Assembly: GCF_014529535.1 (NCBI RefSeq) | Contig: NC_050738.1 | Span: forward strand, 9,581,410-9,645,409 | Length of the DNA: 64,000 nucleotides | Direction: 5' to 3' | DNA from: Bradysia coprophila | Taxonomy: Eukaryota > Arthropoda > Insecta > Diptera > Sciaridae | Part shown: positions 26,387 to 37,965 of the stretch, piece by piece | Layout: each line of letters starts with the position of its first letter | How positions within the stretch are numbered: the first letter of the stretch is position 1 | Translations under genes and position numbers: made by a program | Notes under the pieces: generated by a model | What the model was told of the DNA's origin: nothing | The model's input: only the letters and a program-made list of their open reading frames with translations | The model's database searches: none

Positions 26387-26542
26387 CGACAGAGTAAAGT
26401 TAACCAGGCAGGAGTGCTTGTTTGACTAAGGACCTGATTTTTTGCGAATAAAATTTTTCAATTTATGTCAGTGTTCATTTGAGTTCATTTTCATACAGTG
26501 TATTAGGTCCCTTATTTGACATTTCGAAAATGAACCTAAACC
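26387..26542. mobile_element. Truncated copy of the MITE seen at 39602-39807
   Basis: Shares GACAGAGTAAA, CCAGGCAGGAGTGCTTGTTT and a long stretch ending TACAGTGTATTAGGTC with the element at 39602-39807. The right terminal repeat is missing. Confidence 0.65.
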
Positions 26543-26609
26543 TATGAAATCTAAGTTTTATTCATGCAACTCAGCATGCTAATGTGCAAAATTTGCATAC
26601 GGTGCAAAG

Positions 26610-26760
26610 GCACTTGTGTCTTAATTACAGCCTAATAGTCATTTATGACATCGAGTGCGAAGTACTTCATTAGGCTCTAGATGTGTAATTATGACACGAG
26701 GCCGCAGGCTGTGTGTCATAATACACATCGTGAGCCTAATCAAGTACTTCGCACCGAGAT
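26610..26760. mobile_element. Foldback MITE with GC-rich apex
   Basis: GTGCGAAGTACTTCATTAGG pairs with CCTAATCAAGTACTTCGCAC (about 26657 to 26752). The apical stem is ACGAGGCCGCAGGCTGTGT. Non-coding. Confidence 0.65.
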
Positions 26761-27538
26761 TCATATAACGTTTTATGTAACAAAGTGATCAAAAGTTCGC
26801 AGTTTTCGAACATTATGGTCTCGAGTTGCATAAATAACCAATTCGGAGAAGAAAAAATATTTGGATGAGTGCAACTCATAGTCGCGGACTGTAAACTTGT
26901 CCTTGTGAAAAACGTCATGTTAAAAAAGAAATTCTCGACAATTTATGTTTTGATATCGTAAAAAAGTATATATTTTTATGGTTGTTGGCGATAACGAATG
27001 TAAGGTTAGAAAATCACATTTTCTAAATTTCGTTGTTGACTTTCAAAACAAGAAACATTTGTAATGGCAAGTGGAATGAATAAAAATTCGACTCTACGAT
27101 TAAATGTCTGAGATTAGAGAGAACCAACAGAAATCAACAACTGCATTTTTGAACTACGTGTACGAAAATTCAGTTTTGAATTTTGACCGGCTTAACTAGT
27201 CATGTAAAATTTGCAGTGTAATTGCTGCACAACGAAGTGTGTAAAACGTTTACAATGTCTGGGTTAAAATGTCAAAATAGCAGCCGCCGAGAATGTAGAC
27301 AAACAAACAGACGAAAGGAACAAATAAAACAAAATGTCCAACAAAATATTTCCATAAACAGTCGAAAAATCGGTTTATTTTGTGCATGTTCAACTGAAAA
27401 CAATACAGAGCGAAGTAAAAATAGTCGATTGAGTGAATTTCAGTGAAGCGATAGCGATTGACACAAAGAAAACTCGTCGTATTCAGTGTTTGCTAAAGAA
27501 CCGGGAAAAAACATTGCAAAAACCACGGATTGCGCAAG

Positions 27539-28731
27539 ATGGAAGGAAACGGTGGTGTCTATGCTGCGGAAAAAATCATTCAAAAACGTATCCGAAAGGT
27601 AAGTTTCCACTAAAAATGTCACACTATCGTAGTCGTCTGCTGTCTATTCTTTTAAAGAAGCTTCCCTTTTCGTCTGTTTCGTTGTTTGCAACACTCGTTC
27701 TGTTTGTTTTGTTCCTACTGATGTTGTTTCATTACTTAATGTGTCAAACTTATTTATCAAATAATGTTTTGCAGGGAAAAGTCGAATATCGCGTAAAATG
27801 GAAAGGATGGACACCGCGTTACAATACCTGGGAACCTGAAGAGAATATCCTCGACACTCGGCTCATTCAAATATTCGAACGATCGAATGCATCATCTCCG
27901 TTGAAGCGTGGACCCAAAAAGAAAGAACGACATTCCGAACCAGACCCAGAATCTGATGACGACACCGAAACGGTGGCCGACGATGACAACAAACCTGATG
28001 TTGCACAAGAAGTGGTCGTCAAGGCGGAGGAAAAGAAGGAGAGAAAAGAGTCTGCGAAAGAAATGAAAGCTGAAAAGAAAAAATCCAATGAGGAAGCGGA
28101 AAGTGTTGCAGACAAACCGTCGTCAAGCAAATCGAGTCACACGGGTCTGAGGGATTCTACCATGAATGTTGCAGTTACAATCCCACCGCTACTGATTGAA
28201 GGTGATACAAATTCTAGTAGCAGTGAAGACCAACCACTCCGGCTGAAAGAAGTCAGTGGCACTAAACGTAAGGCCGAAGTGCTGTCCAAAGAATCGGGAA
28301 AAATTGGAGTTACAATAAAAACGTCACCGGAAGCGCAACCTCCAACAAAACATATTTGTCTCGAAATAGCAACATCATCAGTCACTGCACCAGCCAAATC
28401 AGCTCCATTATCACCGGAAACTCCCGCTTCACATCCAGAGTCGGATACACCTCCTGAAGTACCTGCAGCGCCATCAGCCGAAGTTTTACCCGAAAATAAA
28501 GTACAACCGCACGACGAACAGCAGAAAGAATGTGAAAACGTCAACAATAATGTTCCCATGCACCCAGTTTCGCCAAGAGCACCGCCAAGATTATGGTTTC
28601 CCAGCGCTCGCGTCAGTGATCAAATTTTCATCACGGATGTGACGGTGAATTTAGAAACGGTGACAATTCGTGAGTGCAAAACGGAACGGGGTTTTTTTCG
28701 GGCACGGGACATGAAAAATGATTTATGTTGA
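27539..28731 (+). CDS. Pc: Polycomb (chromodomain protein of PRC1)
   Basis: Polycomb reads H3K27me3 through its chromodomain and, as part of PRC1, keeps developmental genes silent in the nucleus. Two exons: 27539-27598 and 27775-28731, intron 27599-27774 with GTAAGT and TTTTGCAG. The product is 338 residues (the fly protein is about 390). Residues 7-58 are the chromodomain: [12 protein letters not shown], then [10 protein letters not shown] and [12 protein letters not shown], with the aromatic cage residues Y, W and W present. A Lys/Glu- and Ser-rich middle follows. Residues 293-338 are the C-terminal repressor box ([20 protein letters not shown], then GFFRARDMK) that binds RING1. The ATG at 27539 is chosen because it opens directly into the chromodomain. 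A reading frame that runs through the intron from 27433 is not the protein. Identification is firm. Confidence 0.97.
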
Positions 28732-31088
28732 AGATAGGAAGATGAGCATGATATATTGTCCATCCCGAAGTGTTGAACATTTGCCTAACGATTGAGTTTC
28801 CCTTGAAATGGCCGACTTTATTTTAGAAATTCTACTTAGCGTAAAACCATCAAATGTAATCTCCTGATGTCGTATTTACTTAACAGACTTCTTGTACAAT
28901 TTTGTCTAAGTCAGAAGATGTACGTGGCTTTGAAGTGCTGCACTCGAAAAATGAAGAGAATTCGTTAATTTGTTTACCGTTTCCAACGTCTTGGATCACT
29001 GGCTAAGTTGCAAAGATTGTGTCACTTCAGGCTCGTAGCCAGAGGATATTTATTATCAAAACGCAACCAACAGTCTGTAATAATGACTGAGACCCGAAAC
29101 GACTAATTAAAAAAAAGGGAATTATGGGACCTTTGGCATAGAAGGTAAAAACACATCCACTGACATTACGATGAAGTATTTTTACGTGCTTAGAAGACCT
29201 TATTTTTCATATTTCAATCACTAGTATCGACATTTGCGGTAAAACTTAAGTAATTGTTGAGACTCTGTTACTGTGACCGATGTAATTAAATGTCTTTTCT
29301 CCCGTGAACCCGCTAGTTCCAAAATAAATAGAAATGTCGCACGAAAAGTTGATCTTTCAACTTGTTATCCCTAGTGATGTGTCTGTGATCTCATAGCTTT
29401 CTTTATCACCCAAAAGTCCCCTTACTTATACTTTCAAATTATTTCTATTGACACAAAATGCCATTGTTGTAAAAAGTTCTGAAACTGACTGAATAGCTAG
29501 TTGGAAAGGCAAAGAGCCTGCCAAATTTTAAAAAATTGCATTAGTGCAAGCACTCTGAGCTTTTCATCTTCCCAAAGACTTCGAAAAGAGAAGCTGAAAT
29601 TTTCTTTGTAATGAATTTAGTTTTAACGGACCTGTGCCGACTCGTCTACCAGTCTTACTATTATTATGTATATTTGGTGATTCTATTTATTAATTTAAAA
29701 ATTAATTTATTAAGAGAAAGGATTATGTTCAATTTACAGTCACTTTTATGGTCTAAGTTATTCGAATAAACTTTTCTTTCCTTTGAAAAAAACACTTTCT
29801 CAAAAATAAAATTTGGAAATTAATTCCATGACAATGTAACGTAAGCATTCGTAGCATAGTAGAAATATTAATTAAAATGAAACCGAAAATCAAAACGTTT
29901 TTTTTACCAGTCTCCTGCAGTCCCCAAATTTTATTCCCAATTTAGCATGGAAATATGTAGAATTTCGACTGTGGCATGGCTTCAAGGATATCAAGGACTG
30001 TTCTCATCAATGTTTGAGAACGGATTTCAAAGATTCCCTAAATTCTCAAAGATTTACAAAATTTTCGGTCTTTTTAGGAAATCTTTTGAGAATCATTTCA
30101 CAAATATTAGGCCTTGGTTCTCATTAAAAATTTTATTAGGAATTCGGAAACAATTTTTGGCCTCATGCGAAAGTTCAGAAAAATCGAGGCGAAATGGATC
30201 ATTTTCTCAGGAGGCAGGCAGTAAACACTTTTAGTATTTCATGCGACAGCTCAAAACAGAGCATATTTTACGGAAAATCAGTAAAGTATCTACGTTTGAT
30301 GCACAAACTTCAAAAATGAAAACTTTTAGATTAGTGTGTGTATACTGAACCTTGTGTATACGTAGCACTCATCATTACAGACCCACATGAATTCTGTAAT
30401 TTTTCCAGATAATAGAAGAAACCCTGTTCTTAGTTTCAGTCATTTCATCCAATAATCCAATCTCCTTTTACCATCTAGACGATAATCTGGATCAATTTAG
30501 CGATTTTATGACATAAAAGGTAAGTAATGTAGGTTTAAGATTTTAGAGATTTTTACAGTAATTTCTAACGTCATCAAATTGTTAAAACATTTTTGGTAGT
30601 GGACTTGCGTCACGCCCGCTTACTAACGTGCGGACATGAAACGTTCGTCAATTCCTAACTTTCAAAACGTCAAATGAATTGCTCAGTATAATTATCAAAT
30701 CTTGTATTTCTGTTATTTGAAATATGGGTTAGTCGCTTACTTTTATCATCTTTGTTGATAACAGATAAATGCAATTCTTAGAAAATTCACATTTGTATTT
30801 ATTTCAGAAATTTGTACAACTTTTTTTTTTTAATTTTATGGAGTTTGTGTGAACTTAATTGACTTAATTCCTAAAATACACTCTGGTTGTGAGATTTACT
30901 TTTTTGCTTCTATAGTCACATTACGTCCTTGTTTAGAGATTTTTATTTTGCCGAGAGGGAGGTTTGTAGCCCGTGCTGCAGGCAAGAGCTATAATCGCTC
31001 GTGGCAAAATAAAAATTTCAAAAGAATATACTTTACGTGTTACGGCATGTTTCATTTTCATTTACATTGCCTAATCACGTGAAGTATT
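28732..31088. other. Polycomb 3' region and intergenic DNA
   Basis: Holds the Polycomb 3' UTR (extent unknown) and AT-rich DNA. A fragment GGCTCGTAGCCAGAGGATAT near 29032 resembles the start of the element at 4036. A foldback is listed at 30940-31035. No gene is supported. Confidence 0.45.
30940..31035. mobile_element. Foldback with GC-rich apex
   Basis: GAGATTTTTATTTTGCCGAG pairs with CTCGTGGCAAAATAAAAATT. The apical stem is GTAGCCCGTGCTGCAGGC. Non-coding; probably a MITE. Confidence 0.6.
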
Positions 31089-31202
31089 GTACTTACGAGG
31101 TTCCAAGTTGTTATTTGACAAGTGTGGAATACAGCCCTCCCCTTCGGGTCGGGCTGTAACACCCCACTTATCAAATACACAACTTGGAACTTCGTAAGTA
31201 AT
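31089..31202. mobile_element. Foldback MITE with GC-rich apex
   Basis: TACTTACGAGGTTCCAAGTT pairs with AACTTGGAACTTCGTAAGTA. Inner arms TTTGACAAGTGTGG and CCACTTATCAAA, apex CAGCCCTCCCCTTCGGGTC followed by GGGCTG. Non-coding. Confidence 0.7.
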
Positions 31203-32135
31203 ATACTATTACTTGCGCAAATAAAATTTTACAGGAACATTCCCACTGAATTAAAACGAGTAATTCAAACATTAAGAGCCATTTCGATGATAATGACCTT
31301 CATAGAGGTCGACTGATGAAGACTAGCCCTCTCTAGTCTTTGACTAGATTAGCACTAGATAGCACTTGAGGTCGAAACGGTATTTTTTGTCTGCAATTTC
31401 GCTGCACGCAAGGGAAGAGCGAAGAGCTCTGTTCGATTTTTCATTTTTTTCTCTCATGACTTAATTAGATTATTTTAATAGCTTCGCGCTGTGGATGAGT
31501 TGTACTGTTGCATACAGTACGTTGCTAAAGCGTAACGTAAAAATACTGGGCGCTGCCACTTCCAAATGATGAGCTTTTGGAGAATATTCCAAATAAAAAT
31601 CATTCTCTCGCTACCTCTTCTAACAATTTTTAACTTTCCCGAATATCATTTAAATCGGTTCTGAAGAATTTTGGAAATATATACTTACCCATCGCGATTA
31701 ATTTGCATTGCTTCTTTTACTTAGCATTGTAAATCGTTCGTCGTGATGGTGGGAGGATTTTGTATTAAAATGTGGTGGCTCAAATACATCCAAAAAAAAT
31801 GTAAACTTTTTGACAGTACAATTTTCTTGACATTTTTCTGTCGTCGCGTCTGAACCTTTAACAAAAATATAATTCCAGCCGATCAACAATAATTTTCGTA
31901 AAATTGTGAATTTAAAGTAACCATCACGACAGTACCGTAGATAACAAATCAACATCAGCACCACCATCAAGGGATCAATGTCGAATTCCTAAATGAAAAC
32001 TGGGTGCCAGATCGGATGGAACACGCATTGTTGTTGTTGACTATTACGGAACGGAAAAGGCTTTGTTTCGTCGATAAGAATATCGCTAATTAGTTTAACA
32101 AAGTGCGGTGCATTCCAAATTATTTAGCATTTTTT

Positions 32136-33218
32136 ATGAATAATACCCCGAATTTGGTGGGCATATTCGATTTGATGGCCGGGTTTGGTGATTTCTCGAA
32201 CCAGGTAAAACTGGAACCGGATTTTATCAATCAAGTCAAATTGGATCCCAATTTTATGAATCAAGTGAAATTGGAGCCCGACTTTATAAATCAAGTGAAA
32301 TTGGAGCCAGAGCTGCAACATCAACCACATCCACAGGATCATCATCATCCACATAATCACCAACAAGTGAGTCATAAAATGTACAGCGAAATTTTTCGAA
32401 AATTCTTATGCAAACGGCAGTGAAATACTAACGAACGAAATTGCCAATTGTCAGTAGAGTTTCGCACGTAGTCTCTTGCAACACTCAGATTAAGTCAAAT
32501 TGGTGTAATCGATTGTTTAGTGACTTGACGTTTAAAACCTCTTTGCGGCACTTGCGTTGTTCCTCCTTATGTTGTACGTTTGCTTTAATGGATTTTAATT
32601 TTGGTTATTTTACAGCAACAACACCAACTTCAACAACAGGATTTGCAACAGACAACATTGCAGCTACCACAATTACCACAATTACAGCCACAACCACAAC
32701 AGCAACAACAACAACAACAGTCTCAGGTTCAACCACATTTACAGCAACCGCCGCTACCGCACGACGACAAACCGTACAAATGTCAGACCTGCCACAAAGG
32801 ATTTCATCAGATGTCCGGCCTGAAGATCCATTCGAATGTACATAATTCCGATCGTCCGTTCAAATGCACCATGTGCGAGAAGACGTTTACGCAACTGTCG
32901 AACTTAAAAAATCACATGAATGTGCACAACGGAGGCGACAAGCCTTACAAATGTGATCTATGTGGGAAGGGATTCAATCAAGTTAGTAGTATGCGATCGC
33001 ACCGTAATAGTCACACCGGTGAAAAAAGACACAAGTGTACGATATGTGACAAGACGTACACACAATCGGGCAGCTTAAAAGTACATATGAATATTCACAG
33101 TGGCTTTAAGCCGTACAAATGTGTGATTTGCGAAAAGGAATTCCATGATCCGTCGAATTTCCGGAAGCACAAGGCAAAAACCCATTCGAATCATTTTACG
33201 CCACCGGCCGCTCAATAG
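32136..33218 (+). CDS. Five-finger C2H2 zinc-finger protein with a VKLEP repeat domain
   Basis: A probable nuclear DNA-binding transcription factor of 277 residues. Exons 32136-32366 and 32616-33218 are joined by a 249-bp intron (GTGAGT to TTTACAG), phase 0. The N-terminal exon has four tandem copies of NQVKLEP/NQVKLDP (residues about 26-70) followed by a His/Pro/Gln stretch. Exon 2 opens with a long Gln-rich tract, then five C2H2 fingers from residue about 131: CQTC, CTMC, CDLC, CTIC and CVIC pairs, with GD, TGEK and SGFK linkers. It ends shortly after the last finger (ITHS-type end, PPAAQ). The ATG at 32136 is the first in frame; an upstream GTG at 32103 is ignored. VKLE fits the SUMO consensus. 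I do not recognise the orthologue. Confidence 0.85.
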
Positions 33219-33598
33219 TTAAAGATTTTTTGTTTATTTGGATATTTTCCATAAATTTTTTTTTCTTGTTTTTCTTTTGGATTTTTATTTACTTTTTACC
33301 AAATTTATACAAATTTTATGAGGAGAAGAAAAACGTGACCAATTGTGTTATGTTGGTTGTAAAATGTAAACTAAAATCAGTTTAGTGAGCTTATTATATA
33401 TCTAAATAATAAATTGGAGGAACGTTGTTTTAAATGAGATGAGAAACTGTCTTTCGGATAGATCCGAAGTAAATGTGCATTTTAGGATGAATAAATAATT
33501 AAAAAATTTGTAAAATATCAACGGTCTTTGCTTACTTTTGCCCGCCGATAAAGATAAGAAGACGCAGTCAACGTTCTGAAGACAGCATAATCGCATAA

Positions 33599-33895
33599 TC
33601 AAGGTAAATATATACACTGAAGGTAACGCAATCCACAAGACCACACGGATCCAAAGTTTCGGGTGAATAATAATGTTTATAATGTTGGACACAAGACAAA
33701 TTCCACTTTGTTAGGTTGCAACACATGCCAACACTCAATACTAAACAACGAAGTTCCAACAACATGATCATTGATCATGCCAAATGTCACGGATGCAACA
33801 TAACAAATCTTATATTCACCCGAAACTTTGGATCCGTATTTCTTGCTATTCCATATGAGGGTCTGCGTTACCTTCAGTATGTATATTTACCTTGA
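33599..33895. mobile_element. TCAAGG-ended inverted-repeat MITE, copy 1
   Basis: Terminal repeats of about 32 bp, starting TCAAGGTAAATATATACACT and ending AGTATGTATATTTACCTTGA. It is flanked by GCATAA on both sides (33593-33598 and 33896-33901). Second inverted blocks, GGATCCAAAGTTTCGGGTGA and its complement, lie further in. A relative is at 57676-57978. Confidence 0.8.
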
Positions 33896-34104
33896 GCATA
33901 ATGGAACGTCGGAAATTTTCAGCACTATCTATCCAACACTATTTGTTCTTAGTAATTATACGTAGAGAGGAAATTTCGAACAAAATTACTTAAGAGGTCC
34001 CAACAGAAAAATGCGAAATGTTTATTTGTCTGTGTTTACCCACTTAATTAAGTGGGCAAATTGAACTATCAAAATGTACACACATTTTATCGTACGAAAT
34101 ACCA

Positions 34105-34207
34105 GTATACAGTGTTAAAAGAGAGTGGAAATTTTGACATGATATCGAGATCAGTTAAATTAACCGGTATTTTTCCCCTGTTTTTACGCTCTTTTAACAC
34201 TGTATAG
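34105..34207. mobile_element. Short MITE, TATACAGTGTTAAAAGAG ends
   Basis: Starts TATACAGTGTTAAAAGAG and ends CTCTTTTAACACTGTATA, a perfect terminal inverted repeat around a roughly 65-bp interior with CAGTTAAATTAACCGG. Diverged relatives occur at about 34380-34480 and 36313-36482. Confidence 0.75.
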
Positions 34208-34379
34208 TCTGTTTAAAGAGCGAAATAAAAGCATGAGTGTCGTATTAAACTGACCAGTTAAAGCTTGCTAGAGGTGTAGCTGTCAAAGTTGTTGTTGTAA
34301 ACATTTCCTCGCCGATTTCAATTTTGTGCTGTTTTATTTGAAGTGATCTCAACTCACAAAACTGGTCTCTCTGTCGATT

Positions 34380-34480
34380 TAAACAGTTTATACAGAGAGA
34401 GTAGAAATTTTGACATATCGAGCTCAGTTAAATTAACTGGTTTTTTCCACTGTTTTACGCTCTTTTAACACTTTATTAGG
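34380..34480. mobile_element. Diverged copy of the TATACAGTG MITE
   Basis: ACAGTTTATACAGAGAGAG at the left, CTCAGTTAAATTAACTGG in the middle, GCTCTTTTAACACT at the right. It lies just outside the left end of the CAGGGCC element at 34497. Confidence 0.5.
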
Positions 34481-35165
34481 TGTTATGATCGGAGAGCAGG
34501 GCCTATTTTTGAGAATTTGATTCCTAAAAATTCTTAAAATTCTTAAAATTCTTTAAATTCCTAAAAAATTCCAAAAATTCCTTAAATTCCTAAAAATTCT
34601 TTAAATTCCCAAAATTCCTAAAATTTAGAAAAACTGAGAAAAGACGTTTTATTTTCTGGATTTCTAATTAAACGTCTTCGAAAATTTAAAAAAATTAAAT
34701 GAAAACAACATTTCAAATGAAATTTACTCAGATCATTTAAATTTTTTTGGTGGAACGTATTCAAATTTCGATTTTACGTCGTTTTCCAACGATTAATAAT
34801 AGACTGTTAACTGGGAACTATAAAAAAATAAAGACGAATATTTTAAGATTATTATTTCGATTATACCTCAGAGTTCAATATAATTCAACAATAACCAAGA
34901 CGTTCACGATAAAAAAAATTCTTTGAAACCCAAAAAATTGCGAATTCATCGAAAACAAGACAAATGTTTACTCTGTTTTATGCTAGGCGTTCACAATAAA
35001 AAGAGAAACTAATTGTAAAGGCGCTGAAAACAACAGTCGTCACTAATCTAAATTTCATTATCCCGATTTTAAAATTGTTACGAAAAAACGGTATTGCACT
35101 TTGTAGTATGAAAATTTCTTCCAGAATTTTTTAAAGTGCCAAAATTTCTTTGATACACTGTCCCG

Positions 35166-35210
35166 TTCCAGTACTCCACTTAGAGTACCACTCATGCTTG
35201 AAGTGCGTTG
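35166..35210. mobile_element. Partial copy of the AACGCACTTCAAGCA MITE
   Basis: Contains GAGTACCACTCATGCTTGAA and GTGCGTTG, the right end of the small MITE family complete at 35470-35622. Confidence 0.5.
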
Positions 35211-35469
35211 TTTCAACCCAAAAACAGCGAAATCTTCTCAAAAAAGGAAGAGAAATTGAAAAATATCTTTCCTAAGAACTACAAGCGAAGTGAGCATTCA
35301 TTTTTGTATCAGTTTCTAATCTAATTTAAAGTAATTAATATATTTATCACGGTAGTGCATTTATATCGATATTTAAAAGAAAGGAAGTGTTACTTGAAGT
35401 ATCAAAAAATATTTCGTTTACAAAAACCGTTTCAATTTGATAGGTTTTTGTAACCTTTCGTGAATGACC

Positions 35470-35622
35470 AACGCACTTCAAGCAAAAGTGATCATAGTCG
35501 ACAGCTGCCAAATATAGTACTATTTTCCATACAATTGTTTTTTACCGTGTTCCACAGATGTCTGACAAACTGCCAAGCTTCAGTACCATATTTAGAGTAC
35601 CACTCATGCTTGAAGTGCGTCC
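35470..35622. mobile_element. AACGCACTTCAAGCA MITE
   Basis: Begins AACGCACTTCAAGCAAAAGT and ends ACTCATGCTTGAAGTGCGT, about 150 bp. Other members or fragments lie at 26152-26210, 35166-35210, 47885-48172 and 48206-48245. Confidence 0.65.
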
Positions 35623-36312
35623 AAAAAAATAACGATAACAAAAACGTAATGAAAGAACCATTGTTTAAGGATGACGACCGGGCCTCACTATCTCAGTCGA
35701 CCTTATACAATTATTTGTATATTAATACAAATGTGCCTATATAGTAGCTGATTTCGATGCAACAGCGGCATTAAATTGTAGGATGGCAGAAAAAGACAGA
35801 AGACCGAAAGCTAACTCGAAGGCAAAATCGCAAGAGTGGTTCAAAGGAGTGTTTAAAAAAGCATATCTACGTAAAACCATCGAACGTCAATCAAGAATTC
35901 AATTTTAACTTTCAAAACAAATATTGTATCTACATTTCAGTCAGTTCAACTTTTTTTCGCTGAAGTAACTACCGTTTTTATTCATGCCACGTCACAGACC
36001 TAGAATAATAGTATATTACCACATAAATTGGTCATGAGCATCATTATCTCATGTTATACTTATAAGAGCGGAATCCAAACAAAGTTCTTCTATATTAACC
36101 TGATTTACAGTGCATTTGAAGTATGAACTTTATTAAATAACGAAATAATAAATTCCAAGAATTACCAAAAATTCCAAAAAAAATCCTTAAGAAATTCCTA
36201 AAATTCCATAAATTCCTAAAAAATTCCTAAAATTCCTGAAAAATTCCAAAAATTCCAAAAACACATTCTCAAAAATAGGCCCTGTGGAGAGAGATGACAA
36301 AATACCAGTTTA

Positions 36313-36482
36313 AGTATACAGTGCTCAAAGAGCGTAAAAGAGAGAAAAATTAACTGGTTCCGTTGGGTGATACGTCAAAATTTGTATGTAAAGGTCCAGT
36401 TAACTAGGAAAAAACCAGTTAATTTAACTGAGCTCGATGGGTGAACACTCTTTTTGACATTCTCTTTGAACACTATATAGTT
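36313..36482. mobile_element. Diverged TATACAGTG MITE
   Basis: TATACAGTGCTCAAAGAGCG at the left and TCTCTTTGAACACTATATAG at the right, with GGTCCAGTTAACTAG and CCAGTTAATTTAACTG inside. Related to 34105-34207. Confidence 0.6.
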
Positions 36483-37049
36483 TCCACTTAAAAAGAGCAC
36501 CCCGTTTAGCCTCCGTCTACATGACAGTTGTAAAATAGAACAAAAGAACTGCGTGACGCAAACGGAGTGGAAATTGAATTTTTACTTTCTATGAACGAAA
36601 CATCTTTTGGGGTTAGCTTTGTGAAATTGACAACTCATTTGACACTTTTTGAGAGAAGAAACCGCTATTTGACACTGATCTATTACTTGTGAATCATGTG
36701 CAGTCAGAGAAATGATATTGGTTTGCAGCTGTTGTTATCATGTCTTTGTGTGCGGTTCAAAGATTATAATTTCTCTGCTTCAGTCCCACAAATTAATCAG
36801 ATGCAAACGAGACTAAACTTAAATATATAGATTGGACTGGCCCGTTTTACAAAGCATATTGTCATTCGAATGTGAACAATTTTTCATGCAAAAGCACAAA
36901 AATATAACAAATGAACATTGTAATGATAACTCACGTCGTTTCATCACATCTCTGTAGATGAACCGAATGAATGGAAAAAGTGAACGAAGTGAACCGATAA
37001 GCTGAAATGAAAGGAAACGCGGAACTGTCAAATTCCGTCTCCATTTTTC

Positions 37050-37095
37050 ATTCTTTTTCATCTGAAAGTTGGGTATAAACCACGTTTCAAGAGAG
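37050..37095 (+). promoter_or_regulatory. RpL40: Putative first non-coding exon of RpL40 with a pyrimidine tract
   Basis: A CTTTTTC tract near 37051 resembles the 5'-terminal pyrimidine start of ribosomal-protein mRNAs. It is followed by a short leader that ends GAGAG before a GTAAGA donor at 37096. The matching acceptor TTGTAG ends at 37326, 18 bases before the ATG, giving a 231-bp intron in the 5' UTR. The transcription start is inferred. Confidence 0.55.
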
Positions 37096-37326
37096 GTAAG
37101 AGCAAAAATTCAATATTTTGGGTATTAATGGTAGAAGTGGACCAGTGTACTTGTCGACAGATCTAAGACCATCGACTGGATCAATCGAAAACGTTGAAAT
37201 TTATGGCGGGGGAGCTTAAATAAGCGCTGTAGCATTTGTTTCAAGTTTATGTGTTGTACCATAACCTCATTACTTACGAACATTGACATGATTCCGGTCT
37301 AATGAAATGTTTTGTTTTGGTTGTAG

Positions 37327-37731
<405 letters not shown>

Positions 37732-37872
37732 ACGATCGTATTTTGTGCTGTATGTCTGGCGGAAAACAAAGTTTGGATTCGTCCACTGTTGTTATCATTT
37801 TGAATATCGAAATTGTGTGAATCATTCAATGGGTACAGCTTGAATAAACTTCGTTTTCTGATATTGGACAAG

Positions 37873-37965
37873 ATGTTGCGTTTCAATTTAGACGGCGATC
37901 GAATTACCATCGAAGACATGAACATAGAATCCCTTCGTCACGGTATGTATCAAGCGGATGTGTAA
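37873..37965 (+). other. Short coding-like frame just after RpL40
   Basis: An ATG frame of 30 codons starting MLRFNLDGDRITIEDMNIES and ending in TAA, with a GTATGT donor-like site at 37942. Composition looks protein-like, but no partner exon or family is recognised. It may be a first exon or a gene fragment. Confidence 0.2.

Larger units (their letters stand above)
34497..36284. mobile_element. hAT-like non-autonomous element, 1.79 kb, CAGGGCCTATTTTTGAGAA ends
   Basis: Left end CAGGGCCTATTTTTGAGAAT, right end ATTCTCAAAAATAGGCCCTG. Flanks share GGAGAG, so the target duplication is imperfect. Both subterminal zones, about 130 bp each, are runs of AAATTCCTAAAAATTCC words. The interior contains no transposase; it carries a nested small MITE (35470-35622) and a half copy (35166-35210). 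The same terminal sequence bounds the element at 46755-47464. Confidence 0.75.

Noticed and set aside
27433-27774. Reading frame upstream of and through the first Polycomb intron
   Set aside because: It enters the real exon 2 frame by chance through the intron; the ATG at 27539 with a spliced 176-bp intron gives the intact chromodomain.
27867-28559. Two long antisense frames inside Polycomb
   Set aside because: They are Ser/Gly-rich complements of the Polycomb coding sequence with no independent start context.
32124-32375. Antisense frame opposite the VKLEP repeats
   Set aside because: It is a complement of repetitive coding DNA; the sense strand has the splice donor and continues into the zinc fingers.
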